Shown here piece after piece: positions 53,762 through 62,274 of a DNA stretch of 64,000 nt. The stretch's first letter is position 1. The number at the start of each line of letters is the position of its first letter. Source of the DNA: UBA2365 sp964594045 (lineage in GTDB: Bacteria; Bacteroidota; Bacteroidia; Chitinophagales; Saprospiraceae); the NCBI GenBank assembly GCA_964594045.1, contig CAZQKR010000003.1, positions 84,536 through 148,535 of the forward strand, read 5' to 3'. Both the position numbers and the translations under genes were made by a program. The notes beneath the pieces are model-generated. The model saw only the letters and a program-made list of their open reading frames with translations, had not been told where the DNA came from and did not search any database.

Positions 53762-53769
53762 ATACTAGT

Positions 53770-53800
53770 CAAAGTTACTTAATTTTAAGATTAAATCAAA
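53770..53800 (-). promoter_or_regulatory. Consensus promoter of the desaturase gene
   Basis: On the minus strand TTTG (53800-53797), 19 bases, then TAACTTTG (53777-53770): an exact match to the Bacteroidota consensus TTTG-N19-TAnnTTTG. The start codon is 72 bases beyond the -7 box. Confidence 0.8.
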
Positions 53801-54036
53801 GTTTAGAAAGATGAGGGCCAAAACCGCGAACACTTTTTTGACTTAAGATCAAAATTATAAGCGTAATTCCAACGCTAAATTGCTGTAATTATTGTCTTCA
53901 TAAATATCTACCAGAATCTTATTTGCAGTTATTTGATTTTTTAGTATTTAATTTGTATTTTTTATATGCTAAAGTTGAGAGCATTACTATTGCCGTTAAA
54001 GATATCAAATTGAGATGGGAATCCAATGAGATTTTG

Positions 54037-54234
54037 TTATCGTAGAGTGTCAGTAAATCCGGCAATTCGTGCATGATGAAGAGCGCCCGTTGAAGATCTT
54101 AAAGTGTTGGAAAACTTCATTTTAATTTTAGTTGGGCGTATATCCCGTTCTGCTAAATTATTGGTAAATAGAATATGGGGATCGTAAGCAAAAGCCAGAA
54201 CACTTTGTTTATGGTCTTCAAGTCGTTCAAGCAA
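54037..54234 (-). pseudogene. IS66-family transposase, C-terminal remnant
   Basis: About 65 residues (from LLERLEDHKQSVLAFAYDPHILFTNNLAERDIRPTKIKMKFSNTLRSSTGALHHARIAGF) match the conserved C-terminal part of IS66 transposases, where FxNNLAERDIRxxKIxxKxS carries the last catalytic acidic residue (Glu in AERD). The upstream nine tenths of the gene is missing; the frame can be followed a few codons further to about 54250. The C-terminus stops early. No inverted repeats of an IS were identified. The remnant reaches almost to the promoter of the hydrolase gene. Confidence 0.88.
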
Positions 54235-54244
54235 GAAAATGATG

Positions 54245-54272
54245 TTTGGTTCCTACAGTTGACTTATATTTG
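54245..54272 (+). promoter_or_regulatory. Promoter of the alpha/beta hydrolase gene
   Basis: TTTG at 54245-54248 and TATATTTG at 54265-54272, with 16 bases between (slightly short of the usual 19). The ATG of the hydrolase is at 54281, eight bases after the -7 box, so the mRNA would have almost no leader. The TTTG is at the edge of the IS66 remnant. Confidence 0.55.
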
Positions 54273-54280
54273 CGCCCATT

Positions 54281-55051
54281 ATGAAACTGAATTATAAATC
54301 ATACGGATCTCAGGGAGATGTCGTCATTGTTCTCCACGGAATTTTTGGCATGCTGGACAACTGGCATAGTTTTGCAAGCCAGCTAGGGCATGATTTCAGG
54401 GTTTTTACGCTGGATCACAGAAATCACGGGAGATCTCCTCATGCTGACAGTTTCACTTATGAAGATATGGTAGATGATCTGAAAGAGTTTATTTCAGATT
54501 TAAAATTTGACCAGATCAATCTGATCGGCCATTCGCTCGGGGGGAAAACCGCTATGTACTTTGCCCTGGAGAATTCCATATTGATCAATAAGCTTGTGGT
54601 GCTGGATATCGGGATAAAATCATATCCGCAAAGGCACGATTATATCTTTGATGCACTGTGCGGTATGGATCTCAGTCAGTTCAGTTCGCGTAATGAGATT
54701 GATCAGCACCTTTCAGAGTCCATTCACAGTTTTCCCATCCGACAGTTCCTCATGAAGAATATTCACAGGGATACTGATAAAAAATTCAGTTGGAAGATGA
54801 ACCTTCCTGTGATCAGGGATCATTATCAGATCCTTGCTGATGGCGTGAGGTCGTCGCAGAAATTCCGGCAACCGACACTTTTCATCAGGGGAGCAAATTC
54901 TTCATATATAATGCAGGAAGACATGACTGAAATTACAAAATTATTTCCTGCCGCAGAACTCAGCACAATTCCAGGGGCAAGTCATTGGTTGCATGCCGAA
55001 AAGCCTTATGAACTGTTGAAATTGGTAAAAGCTTTTCTTGAAGTAAAATAA
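54281..55051 (+). CDS. Alpha/beta hydrolase (YbfF-like esterase)
   Basis: A 256-residue cytosolic hydrolase. Visible: VVIVLHGIFGMLDNW (oxyanion region), DHRNHGRSPH, the nucleophile elbow GHSLGG with Ser85, and GASHWLHAEKP near the C-terminus with the catalytic His. This wording matches YbfF-type acyl-thioesterase/esterases. The physiological substrate is unknown. Its ATG follows directly on its promoter (see the promoter entry). The next gene is 178 bases downstream and likely independent. Confidence 0.9.
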   Translation: MKLNYKSYGSQGDVVIVLHGIFGMLDNWHSFASQLGHDFRVFTLDHRNHGRSPHADSFTYEDMVDDLKEFISDLKFDQINLIGHSLGGKTAMYFALENSILINKLVVLDIGIKSYPQRHDYIFDALCGMDLSQFSSRNEIDQHLSESIHSFPIRQFLMKNIHRDTDKKFSWKMNLPVIRDHYQILADGVRSSQKFRQPTLFIRGANSSYIMQEDMTEITKLFPAAELSTIPGASHWLHAEKPYELLKLVKAFLEVK

Positions 55052-55229
55052 ACAAATCTGAAAATCTGTTAAATAGAGGTTAAATATTGTTTTTCATGGG
55101 ATAAAAACGATCAAATTGAAGTTTATTGTTTGTGTTTTGTATGGCCGCTGATCAAATCACGGTTTTGTTGTCGGCCTGAAAGACAAAACGAATTAACTTA
55201 ACGTAAAATCTCATTAAATTTTAAAAATT

Positions 55230-55742
55230 ATGAAAATGAAAATGTTATTGATGTCATTATTTTTAATGGCCGGCATGATGTTGAACGCACAAAGGATAGC
55301 CATCGTGGATGTGAGCAATGTATTGGAAAACCTTCCGGCATACACCAAGGCTCAGGATGAAATAGACGTGATCGCCAAAGCCTGGCAACAGGAAATCGCA
55401 CAGGAATACGACAAGATCAAAAGTATGTACAACGAATATCAGGCAGAACAAGTGTTGATGACTTCTGAGATGAAATCCAAAAAGGAAGAAGATATCATGA
55501 ATAAGGAGAAGGAAGTCAGAGAAATGCAAAAAAGGAAGTTCGGACCAGAAGGTGAATTGTTTGTAAAAAGACAGGAATTGGTACAACCTATTCAGGATCA
55601 GGTTTATGACGCGATCAAAGCTTATGCTGAAGAAAGAGGTTATGACCTGATACTGGACAAAAGCAGCAATACGGGCATACTTTTCACCAGCGACAACTAT
55701 GATAAAACGGCTGATATCAAAAAACGCTTAAATATTCAGTAA
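55230..55742 (+). CDS. OmpH/Skp-family periplasmic chaperone (first copy)
   Basis: A 170-residue exported protein. Signal peptide about 1-20 (LLMSLFLMAGMMLNAQ), then RIAIVDVSNVLENLPAYTKAQDEIDVIAKAWQQEI, a long coiled helix (EYDKIKSMYNEYQAEQVLMTSEMKSKKEEDIMNKEKEVREM) and a C-terminal strand AYAEERGYDLILDKSSNTGILFTSDNYD. This is the Skp jellyfish layout: a small beta body with helical arms that holds unfolded outer-membrane proteins in the periplasm. A second copy follows 47 bases downstream; the two are paralogues and probably co-transcribed. Confidence 0.93.
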   Translation: MKMKMLLMSLFLMAGMMLNAQRIAIVDVSNVLENLPAYTKAQDEIDVIAKAWQQEIAQEYDKIKSMYNEYQAEQVLMTSEMKSKKEEDIMNKEKEVREMQKRKFGPEGELFVKRQELVQPIQDQVYDAIKAYAEERGYDLILDKSSNTGILFTSDNYDKTADIKKRLNIQ

Positions 55743-55789
55743 AGTTTTTCTACTTTTGCGTTTTTAAATCAAATCTATAAATATACAGG

Positions 55790-56299
55790 ATGAAAATTAT
55801 TTGGAATTCCGCCCTTTTACTGATTTTTGCTTTCACTGTTCAGCTGACTTCGGCACAGAAGTTTTCCTATGTCAACACAGCTGACGTTTTACAATCCTTG
55901 CCGGAGGTAAAGCAGGCTAATTCCGAACTGGAAACATACAGGAATCAGCTGATCAATCTGGGACAAAAGAGAGTGGAAACCCTGAGAAGCAAATATGCGG
56001 ATCTGGAGCAAAGACAGGCACAGGGCAATATTTCTCCGGTTCAGCTGGAGCAGGAAACCAACGCCCTGAAGGAGGAAGAAAAGCAGATCATGGCGTTTGA
56101 ACAGGAAAGTCAGCAAAAGGTCGCCACGAAAAGCGAAGAACTTTTAGGACCCATCAGGGATAAGGTTCAGAAAGCCATTGATGAGGTGGCCAAAGAACAA
56201 AATTATGCCTATGTATTTGACAACAGTTCAGGGTTTATTTTATATGCTGACGCATCTGTGGATATTACACCCATGGTAAAATCCAGACTTGGATTATAA
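55790..56299 (+). CDS. OmpH/Skp-family periplasmic chaperone (second copy)
   Basis: A 169-residue exported protein with signal ALLLIFAFTVQLTSAQ, then KFSYVNTADVLQSLPEVKQANSELETYRNQLINLGQKRVETL and a coiled helical arm (KEEEKQIMAFEQESQQKVATKSEEL), ending with EQNYAYVFDNSSGFILYADAS. Layout equals that of the first copy upstream. Similarity between the two is clear in both the N-terminal strand and the terminal FDNSS/LDKSS motif. A terminator follows. Confidence 0.93.
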   Translation: MKIIWNSALLLIFAFTVQLTSAQKFSYVNTADVLQSLPEVKQANSELETYRNQLINLGQKRVETLRSKYADLEQRQAQGNISPVQLEQETNALKEEEKQIMAFEQESQQKVATKSEELLGPIRDKVQKAIDEVAKEQNYAYVFDNSSGFILYADASVDITPMVKSRLGL

Positions 56300-56322
56300 T
56301 TTTTCTACGATAGAATATTGCG

Positions 56323-56357
56323 AAAAGGGCTTTCCTGTCAGGGGTAGGCCTTTTTTG
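56323..56357 (+). terminator. Terminator after the twin ompH genes
   Basis: AAAAGG (56323-56328) and CCTTTT (56349-56354) close an imperfect stem-loop with internal GC pairs, followed by a T-run to 56356. Ends the chaperone operon. Confidence 0.6.
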
Positions 56358-56536
56358 TTTCCGGTTTGCGGCCTGCGCTGAACCTTTTCCCGGTCATCCG
56401 TTTCAATGGTTTATCGTTTTGAAGTGAAGCGGGAAAATTCTGTAATTTTTTAGAGCATTTGCAACCTCTTCCGCGTTTACAAGCATAGGAATAGGGTAGT
56501 TGTAAATTTGAGTGACCGGATTGATTTGTGACGGAA

Positions 56537-57628
56537 TTATTTTTTATAGATGAAATTCAACAGGTCATTGCGGTCAACTACCCCGACGACCTGTCCATCC
56601 CGGATAACAGGGAGAATGGAATAACCGTTTTTCTGCATCAATCCAAGAATGTGCTGTGTGCTCATATCATCCGTGATGAATTCAAACTGGCTGCTTGTCC
56701 AGTGACTGACCGGGTCTGAGGGGTTTCGAAATCTGATCTGCCTGAGGAATAATTCATGCAGTACACCCTGCAGTTGATGTTCATGGTTGTAGATCAAAAA
56801 TGATTTTTCTGAACCTTGTTGGAAGACATCCATAACTTTTTGTACCGGGTCATCAAGATAGAAAAAATGAAATGATGTTCGCATAAAATCCTTTACCTGG
56901 CTGTTTTCCAGTCTGACCTGGCTTCTCACACCGGTATATTCCTGTTGGGCCATCATATAAACGAAAACTCCGATGATCCCCAGTGAAATATTCCCGAAGA
57001 ACAAAGCGAGAATCACGAAGATCACAGCAATGACCCTTCCTATAAGGGTGGCTATTCTGGTCGCGCGCAGTTTGTCGAGTTTCATCGAAAGCAGGGACCT
57101 TAGTACCCTGCCCCCGTCCATCGGGAATGCCGGGATCAGGTTGAAGGTAAAAAGCATGACATTGATGATCAGTACATAAAACAATAATCCCTGTAAACTA
57201 TCTATTGAAAAGTCAGTCTGTATTGATGAAATACCGGCATCATCAAGGGTGAAAAACAGGTAGATGGCTATCAGGATGATGATTGCAAGGTTTACCAAAG
57301 GTCCGGCAATGGCGATGATCAATTCGTGTGAAGGTTTTTTGGGATTACCTTTTAGCCTGGCAATTCCTCCGATCGGAGTGAGCAGGATGTCTGCTGTCTC
57401 AATACCAAATTTGCGTGCGGCCAGCGCATGTCCGTATTCGTGCAAAACAACGCAGGTAAATAACATCAGAAATGCAATGCTCAACCAACCGGCTCCGGCT
57501 AAGCTTAGTTCATCCCTGAAACTGATGTAAGCGATAAACAGCAAAATAAAACCAAAAGTCCAGTGTATTTTGACAGGAATTCCAGCAAATACACCCAATT
57601 TAAATGATCTAGACCTGGTTGACAGCAT
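56537..57628 (-). CDS. Site-2 protease (M50) with CBS domains
   Basis: A 363-residue intramembrane metalloprotease. The zinc-binding HEYGH is at residues 63-67 in VVLHEYGHALAARKFG, and the second metal-site motif is NLIPAFPMDGGRVLRSL in a later helix. About six membrane helices precede a cytosolic part with two CBS domains (about 245-360; the last ends VVGVVDRNDLLNFIY). This is the CBS-containing S2P class (SpoIVFB-like), which cuts membrane-bound anti-sigma or transcription factors in response to a ligand felt by the CBS part. No substrate gene lies next to it. Confidence 0.92.
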   Translation of the reverse strand: MLSTRSRSFKLGVFAGIPVKIHWTFGFILLFIAYISFRDELSLAGAGWLSIAFLMLFTCVVLHEYGHALAARKFGIETADILLTPIGGIARLKGNPKKPSHELIIAIAGPLVNLAIIILIAIYLFFTLDDAGISSIQTDFSIDSLQGLLFYVLIINVMLFTFNLIPAFPMDGGRVLRSLLSMKLDKLRATRIATLIGRVIAVIFVILALFFGNISLGIIGVFVYMMAQQEYTGVRSQVRLENSQVKDFMRTSFHFFYLDDPVQKVMDVFQQGSEKSFLIYNHEHQLQGVLHELFLRQIRFRNPSDPVSHWTSSQFEFITDDMSTQHILGLMQKNGYSILPVIRDGQVVGVVDRNDLLNFIYKK

Positions 57629-57701
57629 AAATAAACTTTAACTAAAGGTACAACGAAAGATCAGATCATATTGTTTGAATCCTGTATTGACTGATGCGAT
57701 A

Positions 57702-58862
57702 TTATTTTGCTGCCCTGATCTTTTTAAGCAATTCTTCAGTTGACTTGACGTCTTCTTTGTTTTCCATTCCTGTTTTGATCGCTTTCAGGGCAAATTCCTC
57801 AGCTTGATCATATTGCCGGTTTTTGAACAGCAGAGCGGCATATGTATCGAGATAAGCATATTGAGGATCAGCTGAAACCGCTTTTTCCATCCAGGTACAA
57901 GCTTTGGAAATTACACCGGGATCATTGCAGTTTTCATAGATATCCCAGCAATAACTGTTGATGGCAGACGGTTGATTGAATGGTTCCTTTTCGAAAAGAC
58001 CATTAAATTCAGAGGCAAATTTCTCCCAGTTTCCCGTATTGCTCCAGAAAGACAGTTTCATATAGTTGGCCATTTCTTCGCTGTCTTCCGGCAAATATCT
58101 GGCATTGAATTCCAGGGTATTCGTGAGTAAACTTTCATCTTTGGCATCTATTGCTTCAGAAAGCATTTCATTGGTCAGTCTGGAAATGATCTGTTCAGTC
58201 TCGGTATCAAACAGTTCCCGGTATTCATCGATATTCTCCAGGAAATAATTTTTAACTTTTTGCGGCATTTTGAAACGGCTCATGATATTGAAAGCCACCT
58301 CATTGGTCCAGTTTTGGTGAATGTTGAAAAACGAATCCAGTTTTTCCGCAGTAGGGAAGGTCTTTTTCCCGCTTCCTGCAAATGCTTTTCTGTAGAAATC
58401 CGGAAAATCAAGATCAACCACATCCGAAACGCCTTTTAAATTCATTTGTTTTTCAGTATTGAGCGCATTACGGAGCTCCAAAATGAATTTTTCAGGTTTC
58501 TGGAATCCAAGAGATTTGTATACATATTTTCCATCCGGGGAAAATATTATAAATGAAGGAAACCCCGTTACCCTGTATTTCATCGCCAGGTTGATCCCAT
58601 AATCCTTTTCCATGTTGATCTTTGCAGCGATGAAATGTTCATTCATGAAAGCCGCAATTTCCTGGTCAGTGAAAGTTTCCTTATCCATCACCTTACACCA
58701 GCCGCACCAGTCCGTATAGCAGTCTACAAACAGGTACTTATTTTGCTTTTTAGCTTTGGAAAGGAGTTTTTCCCAGGAACCGGAAGTATCAAAGTCAATT
58801 TTTTGTCCGGAAATGAAGTTGACGCTAAAAATCAGTAAGAATACCAAAAAACAGGATTTCAT
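57702..58862 (-). CDS. Exported thioredoxin-like protein with TPR-type C-terminus
   Basis: A 386-residue protein. Signal about 1-19 (SCFLVFLLIFSVNFISG). The thioredoxin domain (about 25-145) holds the active site WCGWC with Cys53 and Cys56 in CYTDWCGWCKVMDKETF, then a cis-Pro loop GFPSFIIFSPDG. The C-terminal 240 residues are helical and end with TPR-like repeats (DTYAALLFKNRQYDQAEEFALKAI). Related Bacteroidota proteins act as periplasmic disulfide reductases or link redox to T9SS cargo; this one's role is unknown. It precedes the acyl-CoA dehydrogenase gene but is not tightly linked to it. Confidence 0.88.
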   Translation of the reverse strand: MKSCFLVFLLIFSVNFISGQKIDFDTSGSWEKLLSKAKKQNKYLFVDCYTDWCGWCKVMDKETFTDQEIAAFMNEHFIAAKINMEKDYGINLAMKYRVTGFPSFIIFSPDGKYVYKSLGFQKPEKFILELRNALNTEKQMNLKGVSDVVDLDFPDFYRKAFAGSGKKTFPTAEKLDSFFNIHQNWTNEVAFNIMSRFKMPQKVKNYFLENIDEYRELFDTETEQIISRLTNEMLSEAIDAKDESLLTNTLEFNARYLPEDSEEMANYMKLSFWSNTGNWEKFASEFNGLFEKEPFNQPSAINSYCWDIYENCNDPGVISKACTWMEKAVSADPQYAYLDTYAALLFKNRQYDQAEEFALKAIKTGMENKEDVKSTEELLKKIRAAK

Positions 58863-59022
58863 CGTATAGCATTAATTGGTTAATTATTAAATCAAGTTCG
58901 TTTTCAATTATAAAATTCAGAATACAGTGACAGTTTGCAGCAACGGCGGACGACATCTTAAAATGTAATGACAAACAAATCCGGCAATTGAGAATCAATA
59001 ATATACTTAAAGTACCATGTGA

Positions 59023-60177
59023 TCAGGAATACAGCTTGCCTTTGATGACATTTCTGGAGATGACCACTTTCTGGATTTCTGAAGTGCCCTCATAGATCTG
59101 TGTGATTTTGGCATCCCTCATCAGCCTTTCCACATGGTATTCTTTGACATACCCGTATCCGCCGAAAATCTGAACGGCTTCGACGGTGTGCTTCATGGCC
59201 ATTTCTGCAGCGAAAAGTTTGGCTAAACTACTTGAAAAATCATAATTCATGTGTTGGTCCTTATGCCAGGCTGCTTTATGGATCAGCATTCTTGCGGCTT
59301 CTATATCTGTTGCCATATCCGCCAGTTTAAAGGCAACTGACTGGTGTTTGAACAGCGGTTGTCCGAAAGCGGTTCTTTCCTGAGCGTATTGCGTGGCCAG
59401 TTCGAATGCACCCTGCGCGATACCCAGTGCCTGGGCAGCGATCCCGATCCTTCCCCCTGCCAGGGTTTTCATGGCAAAAGTAAACCCGAAACCATCTTCT
59501 CCTATGCGGTTTTCCTTGGGCACTATGACATCGTTATACATGATCGTATGTGTATCTGAAGATCTGATACCCAGTTTATCCTCTTTGTTACCTATAACAA
59601 CCCCGTTCCAACTGGTCTCCACGATAAATGCATTAATACCTTTGGGTCCTTTTTCCGGATTGGTTTGGGCGATGACCAGATGTACCTGTGAGCTGCCGCC
59701 GTTGGTGATCCAGTTTTTGGTGCCATTGAGCAGGTAGTGATCACCCATATCGACGGCAGTGGTCCTTTGACTGGTGGCATCGCTTCCCGCTTCAGGTTCT
59801 GAGAGGCAAAAAGCGCCGATCCATTCACCGGAGGCCAGTTTGCTGAGGTATTTTTGTTTTTGTTCCTCTGTTCCGTAGGTCTCAAGACCCCAGTTGACCA
59901 GGGAATTATTGACGGACATGATCACGGAACACGAGTTATCCACTTTGGAGATCTCTTCCATGGCCAGCACATAAGAAATGGTATCCATGCCACCGCCTCC
60001 GTATTCCACGGGTGCCATCATTCCAAGGAAACCCAGTTCTGCCATCTGCCGAACCTCATCTTTGGGGTATTTCATGTGGGTATCTCTTTCAATAACGCCT
60101 GGTTTCAGGACTTGCTGGGCAAAATCCCTGGCAGCGTCTCTTACTGCCATTTGTTCTTCGGTATATTCAAAATTCAT
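59023..60177 (-). CDS. Acyl-CoA dehydrogenase
   Basis: A 384-residue FAD flavoprotein that introduces the trans-2 double bond in fatty acyl-CoA during beta-oxidation. Family markers: MNFEYTEEQMAVRDAARDFAQQ, the PROSITE-type GAFCLSEPEAGSDATSQRTTAV, WITNGGSSQVHLV, RTAFGQPLFKHQSVAFKLADM, and near the C-terminus QIFGGYGYVKEYHVERLMRDAKITQIYEGTSEIQK with the catalytic base Glu in YEGTSE. Length is standard. The acyl-CoA ligase gene lies 2 kb away on the other strand; no electron-transfer partner genes are seen in the window. Confidence 0.96.
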   Translation of the reverse strand: MNFEYTEEQMAVRDAARDFAQQVLKPGVIERDTHMKYPKDEVRQMAELGFLGMMAPVEYGGGGMDTISYVLAMEEISKVDNSCSVIMSVNNSLVNWGLETYGTEEQKQKYLSKLASGEWIGAFCLSEPEAGSDATSQRTTAVDMGDHYLLNGTKNWITNGGSSQVHLVIAQTNPEKGPKGINAFIVETSWNGVVIGNKEDKLGIRSSDTHTIMYNDVIVPKENRIGEDGFGFTFAMKTLAGGRIGIAAQALGIAQGAFELATQYAQERTAFGQPLFKHQSVAFKLADMATDIEAARMLIHKAAWHKDQHMNYDFSSSLAKLFAAEMAMKHTVEAVQIFGGYGYVKEYHVERLMRDAKITQIYEGTSEIQKVVISRNVIKGKLYS

Positions 60178-60300
60178 GGTGTATTATTTATCACCGCAAG
60201 ATACGAATATTTTATAAGTTTCAAAAAGCAAAGGCTAAAAGTGTTCAATGCGGTATTTTGGCTGTGAGCAGTTGTGAATAGATCAGTTGTATCAACAAAA

Positions 60301-60324
60301 ACGGCAGCTCTTCAGAACTGCCGT
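60301..60324. terminator. Bidirectional terminator-like hairpin
   Basis: ACGGCAGCTC (60301-60310), loop TTCA, GAACTGCCGT (60315-60324), one mismatch. AAAA precedes it and TTTT follows, so it can stop the minus-strand gene at 60357 before acyl-CoA dehydrogenase. Confidence 0.7.
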
Positions 60325-60356
60325 TTTTGTAGTGGGGAACCCCTGATTACCAGGGA

Positions 60357-61064
60357 TCATTCACAAATGGAATGTTCATAGACCGCTTTATCAAATTCAC
60401 GCCATTTTGGGTTTTTTGTATTGTCGATCAGCTGTTTACAATCCCCGAACAGGTTTCTAAATTCATCTTTGTAATCCCCTTTGGAGAGTTTGAACGCATC
60501 ACCGTTATTTTTTCTGATGTAGTAGGAAGCCTCGTCGCCGCCTGCAACTTTTATTCCGCCTACGCTGGCCGACATGGTTTCACCGGCCCATGGATCGAGG
60601 TATACTTTTACTTTGCCGGAAAATGAAGGATTAAGCAATTGCATGAGCAAGGTGATTTTTTCCTTTTTAAGTTGGACCGGTGCCTGTTCAAAGTACACAT
60701 ATCCGTCTTCAAAAAGTCCCTGTTTGTAGTTTTCATTATTCCATTTTGTTGCATCTGAGAAAAAATTGTCCATCTTCACGAATTTATCAAATCCGCTGGG
60801 TGCTGCATACATTTTTTGAATATCTGCGGCAAAATATTCTTTGGTTTTTTTATCGGCGTCTTTGATTTTTATACTTTCGATCAAGCCTTTTTTTCTGTTG
60901 ATCTTTTCAATTGTACCTTCTATTTCCGTGCCGTCACTGAGTGTCAGATATGTGGTTTTCGTGTTGGAAAAGGTGTTGGCTCCGGGCAAAAAACCCTGTG
61001 AGAATGAAATGAAAGGAATTCCTGCCATCAGGAGGGCAACATAAAGAATTGTCGTTTTTTTCAT
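60357..61064 (-). CDS. Exported protein of unknown function, tandem paralogue A
   Basis: A 235-residue protein. Signal about 1-23 (VALLMAGIPFISFSQG). The mature sequence begins FLPGANTFSNTKTTYLTLSDGTEIEGTIEKINRKKGLIESIKIKDADKKTKEYFAADIQKMYAAPSGFDKF: alternating strands with a lipocalin or SH3-like feel. A later part reads LKKEKITLLMQLLNPSFSGKVKVYLDPWAGETMSASVGGIKVAGG, and the C-terminus has one Cys near the end (EHSICE). I do not recognise a family. The neighbour at 61237 is clearly similar along its length. The terminator downstream separates it from acyl-CoA dehydrogenase. Confidence 0.75.
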   Translation of the reverse strand: MKKTTILYVALLMAGIPFISFSQGFLPGANTFSNTKTTYLTLSDGTEIEGTIEKINRKKGLIESIKIKDADKKTKEYFAADIQKMYAAPSGFDKFVKMDNFFSDATKWNNENYKQGLFEDGYVYFEQAPVQLKKEKITLLMQLLNPSFSGKVKVYLDPWAGETMSASVGGIKVAGGDEASYYIRKNNGDAFKLSKGDYKDEFRNLFGDCKQLIDNTKNPKWREFDKAVYEHSICE

Positions 61065-61236
61065 GGAATGAAATTTAGTTATGTTTAATTATGTAATGGT
61101 TTTCAGTGATCTTAATTCAATACAATACATTCCCGTGGTTCAGTGATTGCATAAAGGGACAGAGGTCATGGATCTGGATGCAAATGGCTGGTCCACACAA
61201 TAAAGACAAAGCCATTTACATCCGTTTGGGTGATGA

Positions 61237-61926
61237 TCATTTGGACTGGCAGTCTGCAAATTCCTGCAGATGCTGGTGGAATTCGGCCCAGTTCCTTTGA
61301 TCTTCCTTATATTTTCCAATCAATGCAACACAATCACCGAAAATCATATTAAAATCTTCTACATATCTCCAGCGGTTGATCTGATATGCAGGATTGTTGT
61401 ATGCCTTTACAATAAAAGAAGAGGGATTTATTCCTTCCGGAGTGTTTGCCCATGGATCAGCATATACCCTGATCCTGCCTTGATCATAAGACGCCTGCAA
61501 TTGCAAAAGCATAGTCCTGCTTTTTCCTCTGAAATCGATCTCCACCTGCTCAAAGAATGTATTTCCGCTGCTGATCTTTTTCATATCCAGTTTGGATTTG
61601 TCCCAGGCTTTCATGTTGTCTTTCCCGATCATTCTTGCTTTTTCGGCGTAGTTGATGTTACTGTTGGCAACATACATATCCTGAACATCTTCCTCTTTGA
61701 CCTGAACCGTTTCTCCTTCTGTGGTTTTGAAACTGAAGCTCGTGATGATCCCTTTGGATTGATCCATCTGGACAAAAGTGCCTTCAAGGATTTTGCCGTT
61801 CTTCAGGGTCAAAATGCTGTTTTTTTCCGTTGAGAATTCATAGACGGCCGGCAAGTAAGACTGCGCAAAACCGTAAAATGAAAATGCCATAAAAATCAGA
61901 GAGGCAAGTATTTGTAGTTTTTTCAT
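61237..61926 (-). CDS. Exported protein of unknown function, tandem paralogue B
   Basis: A 229-residue protein. Signal about 1-21 (LASLIFMAFSFYGFAQS), then YLPAVYEFSTEKNSILTLKNGKILEGTFVQMDQSKGIITSFSFKTTEGETVQVKEEDVQDMYVANSNI, which aligns with paralogue A (LTL..G..IEGT / MDQSKGI-NRKKGL / ..V..MY). Later parts also match (MLLQLQASYDQGRIRVYADPWANTPEG against LLMQLLNPSFSGKVKVYLDPWAGETMS), and both end in a Cys-containing tail (ADCQSK, EHSICE). They arose by tandem duplication and have diverged to roughly 30 percent by eye. Function unknown. Confidence 0.75.
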   Translation of the reverse strand: MKKLQILASLIFMAFSFYGFAQSYLPAVYEFSTEKNSILTLKNGKILEGTFVQMDQSKGIITSFSFKTTEGETVQVKEEDVQDMYVANSNINYAEKARMIGKDNMKAWDKSKLDMKKISSGNTFFEQVEIDFRGKSRTMLLQLQASYDQGRIRVYADPWANTPEGINPSSFIVKAYNNPAYQINRWRYVEDFNMIFGDCVALIGKYKEDQRNWAEFHQHLQEFADCQSK

Positions 61927-62274
61927 GTGAGTATTTTTATTAAATGAAAGTTAAAATTGTATTTTCTGCAATCAGTTCAGTATGCCGTTAAGGCACAAAT
62001 GTACGAAAAAAATGAAAAATGTCAGTTTTGGCACATTTATTCAGTTTTCCATTAAATTTCGTTATACCTAAGATACATGCTTGTACCTAAAACGCTTATT
62101 TCATTGTAAAAATAAGTGAAGTATCCTTGAAATGTATGTTTTTAACGAATTATTTGCTATTTTCGGGCTTGAAAAGGATCAAATCTTAATTTGAGTTATT
62201 TTAGGCAAACAAATATGTAATTCAGGGATCATTTATTTTTCAATATATTATAAAAACTATTAAAACAATAACTT
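61927..62274. other. 348-base gap between divergent genes
   Basis: A/T-rich region between paralogue B (minus) and the acyl-CoA ligase (plus). It must hold the promoters of both. I could not pick out a full TTTG-N19-TAnnTTTG match, and no small gene was recognised. Confidence 0.4.

Noticed and set aside
51696..54280. Genomic island or phage-derived defence locus
   Set aside because: The region contains decayed metabolic genes, a desaturase and an IS66 scrap but no integrase, phage gene, restriction enzyme or toxin that I can recognise.
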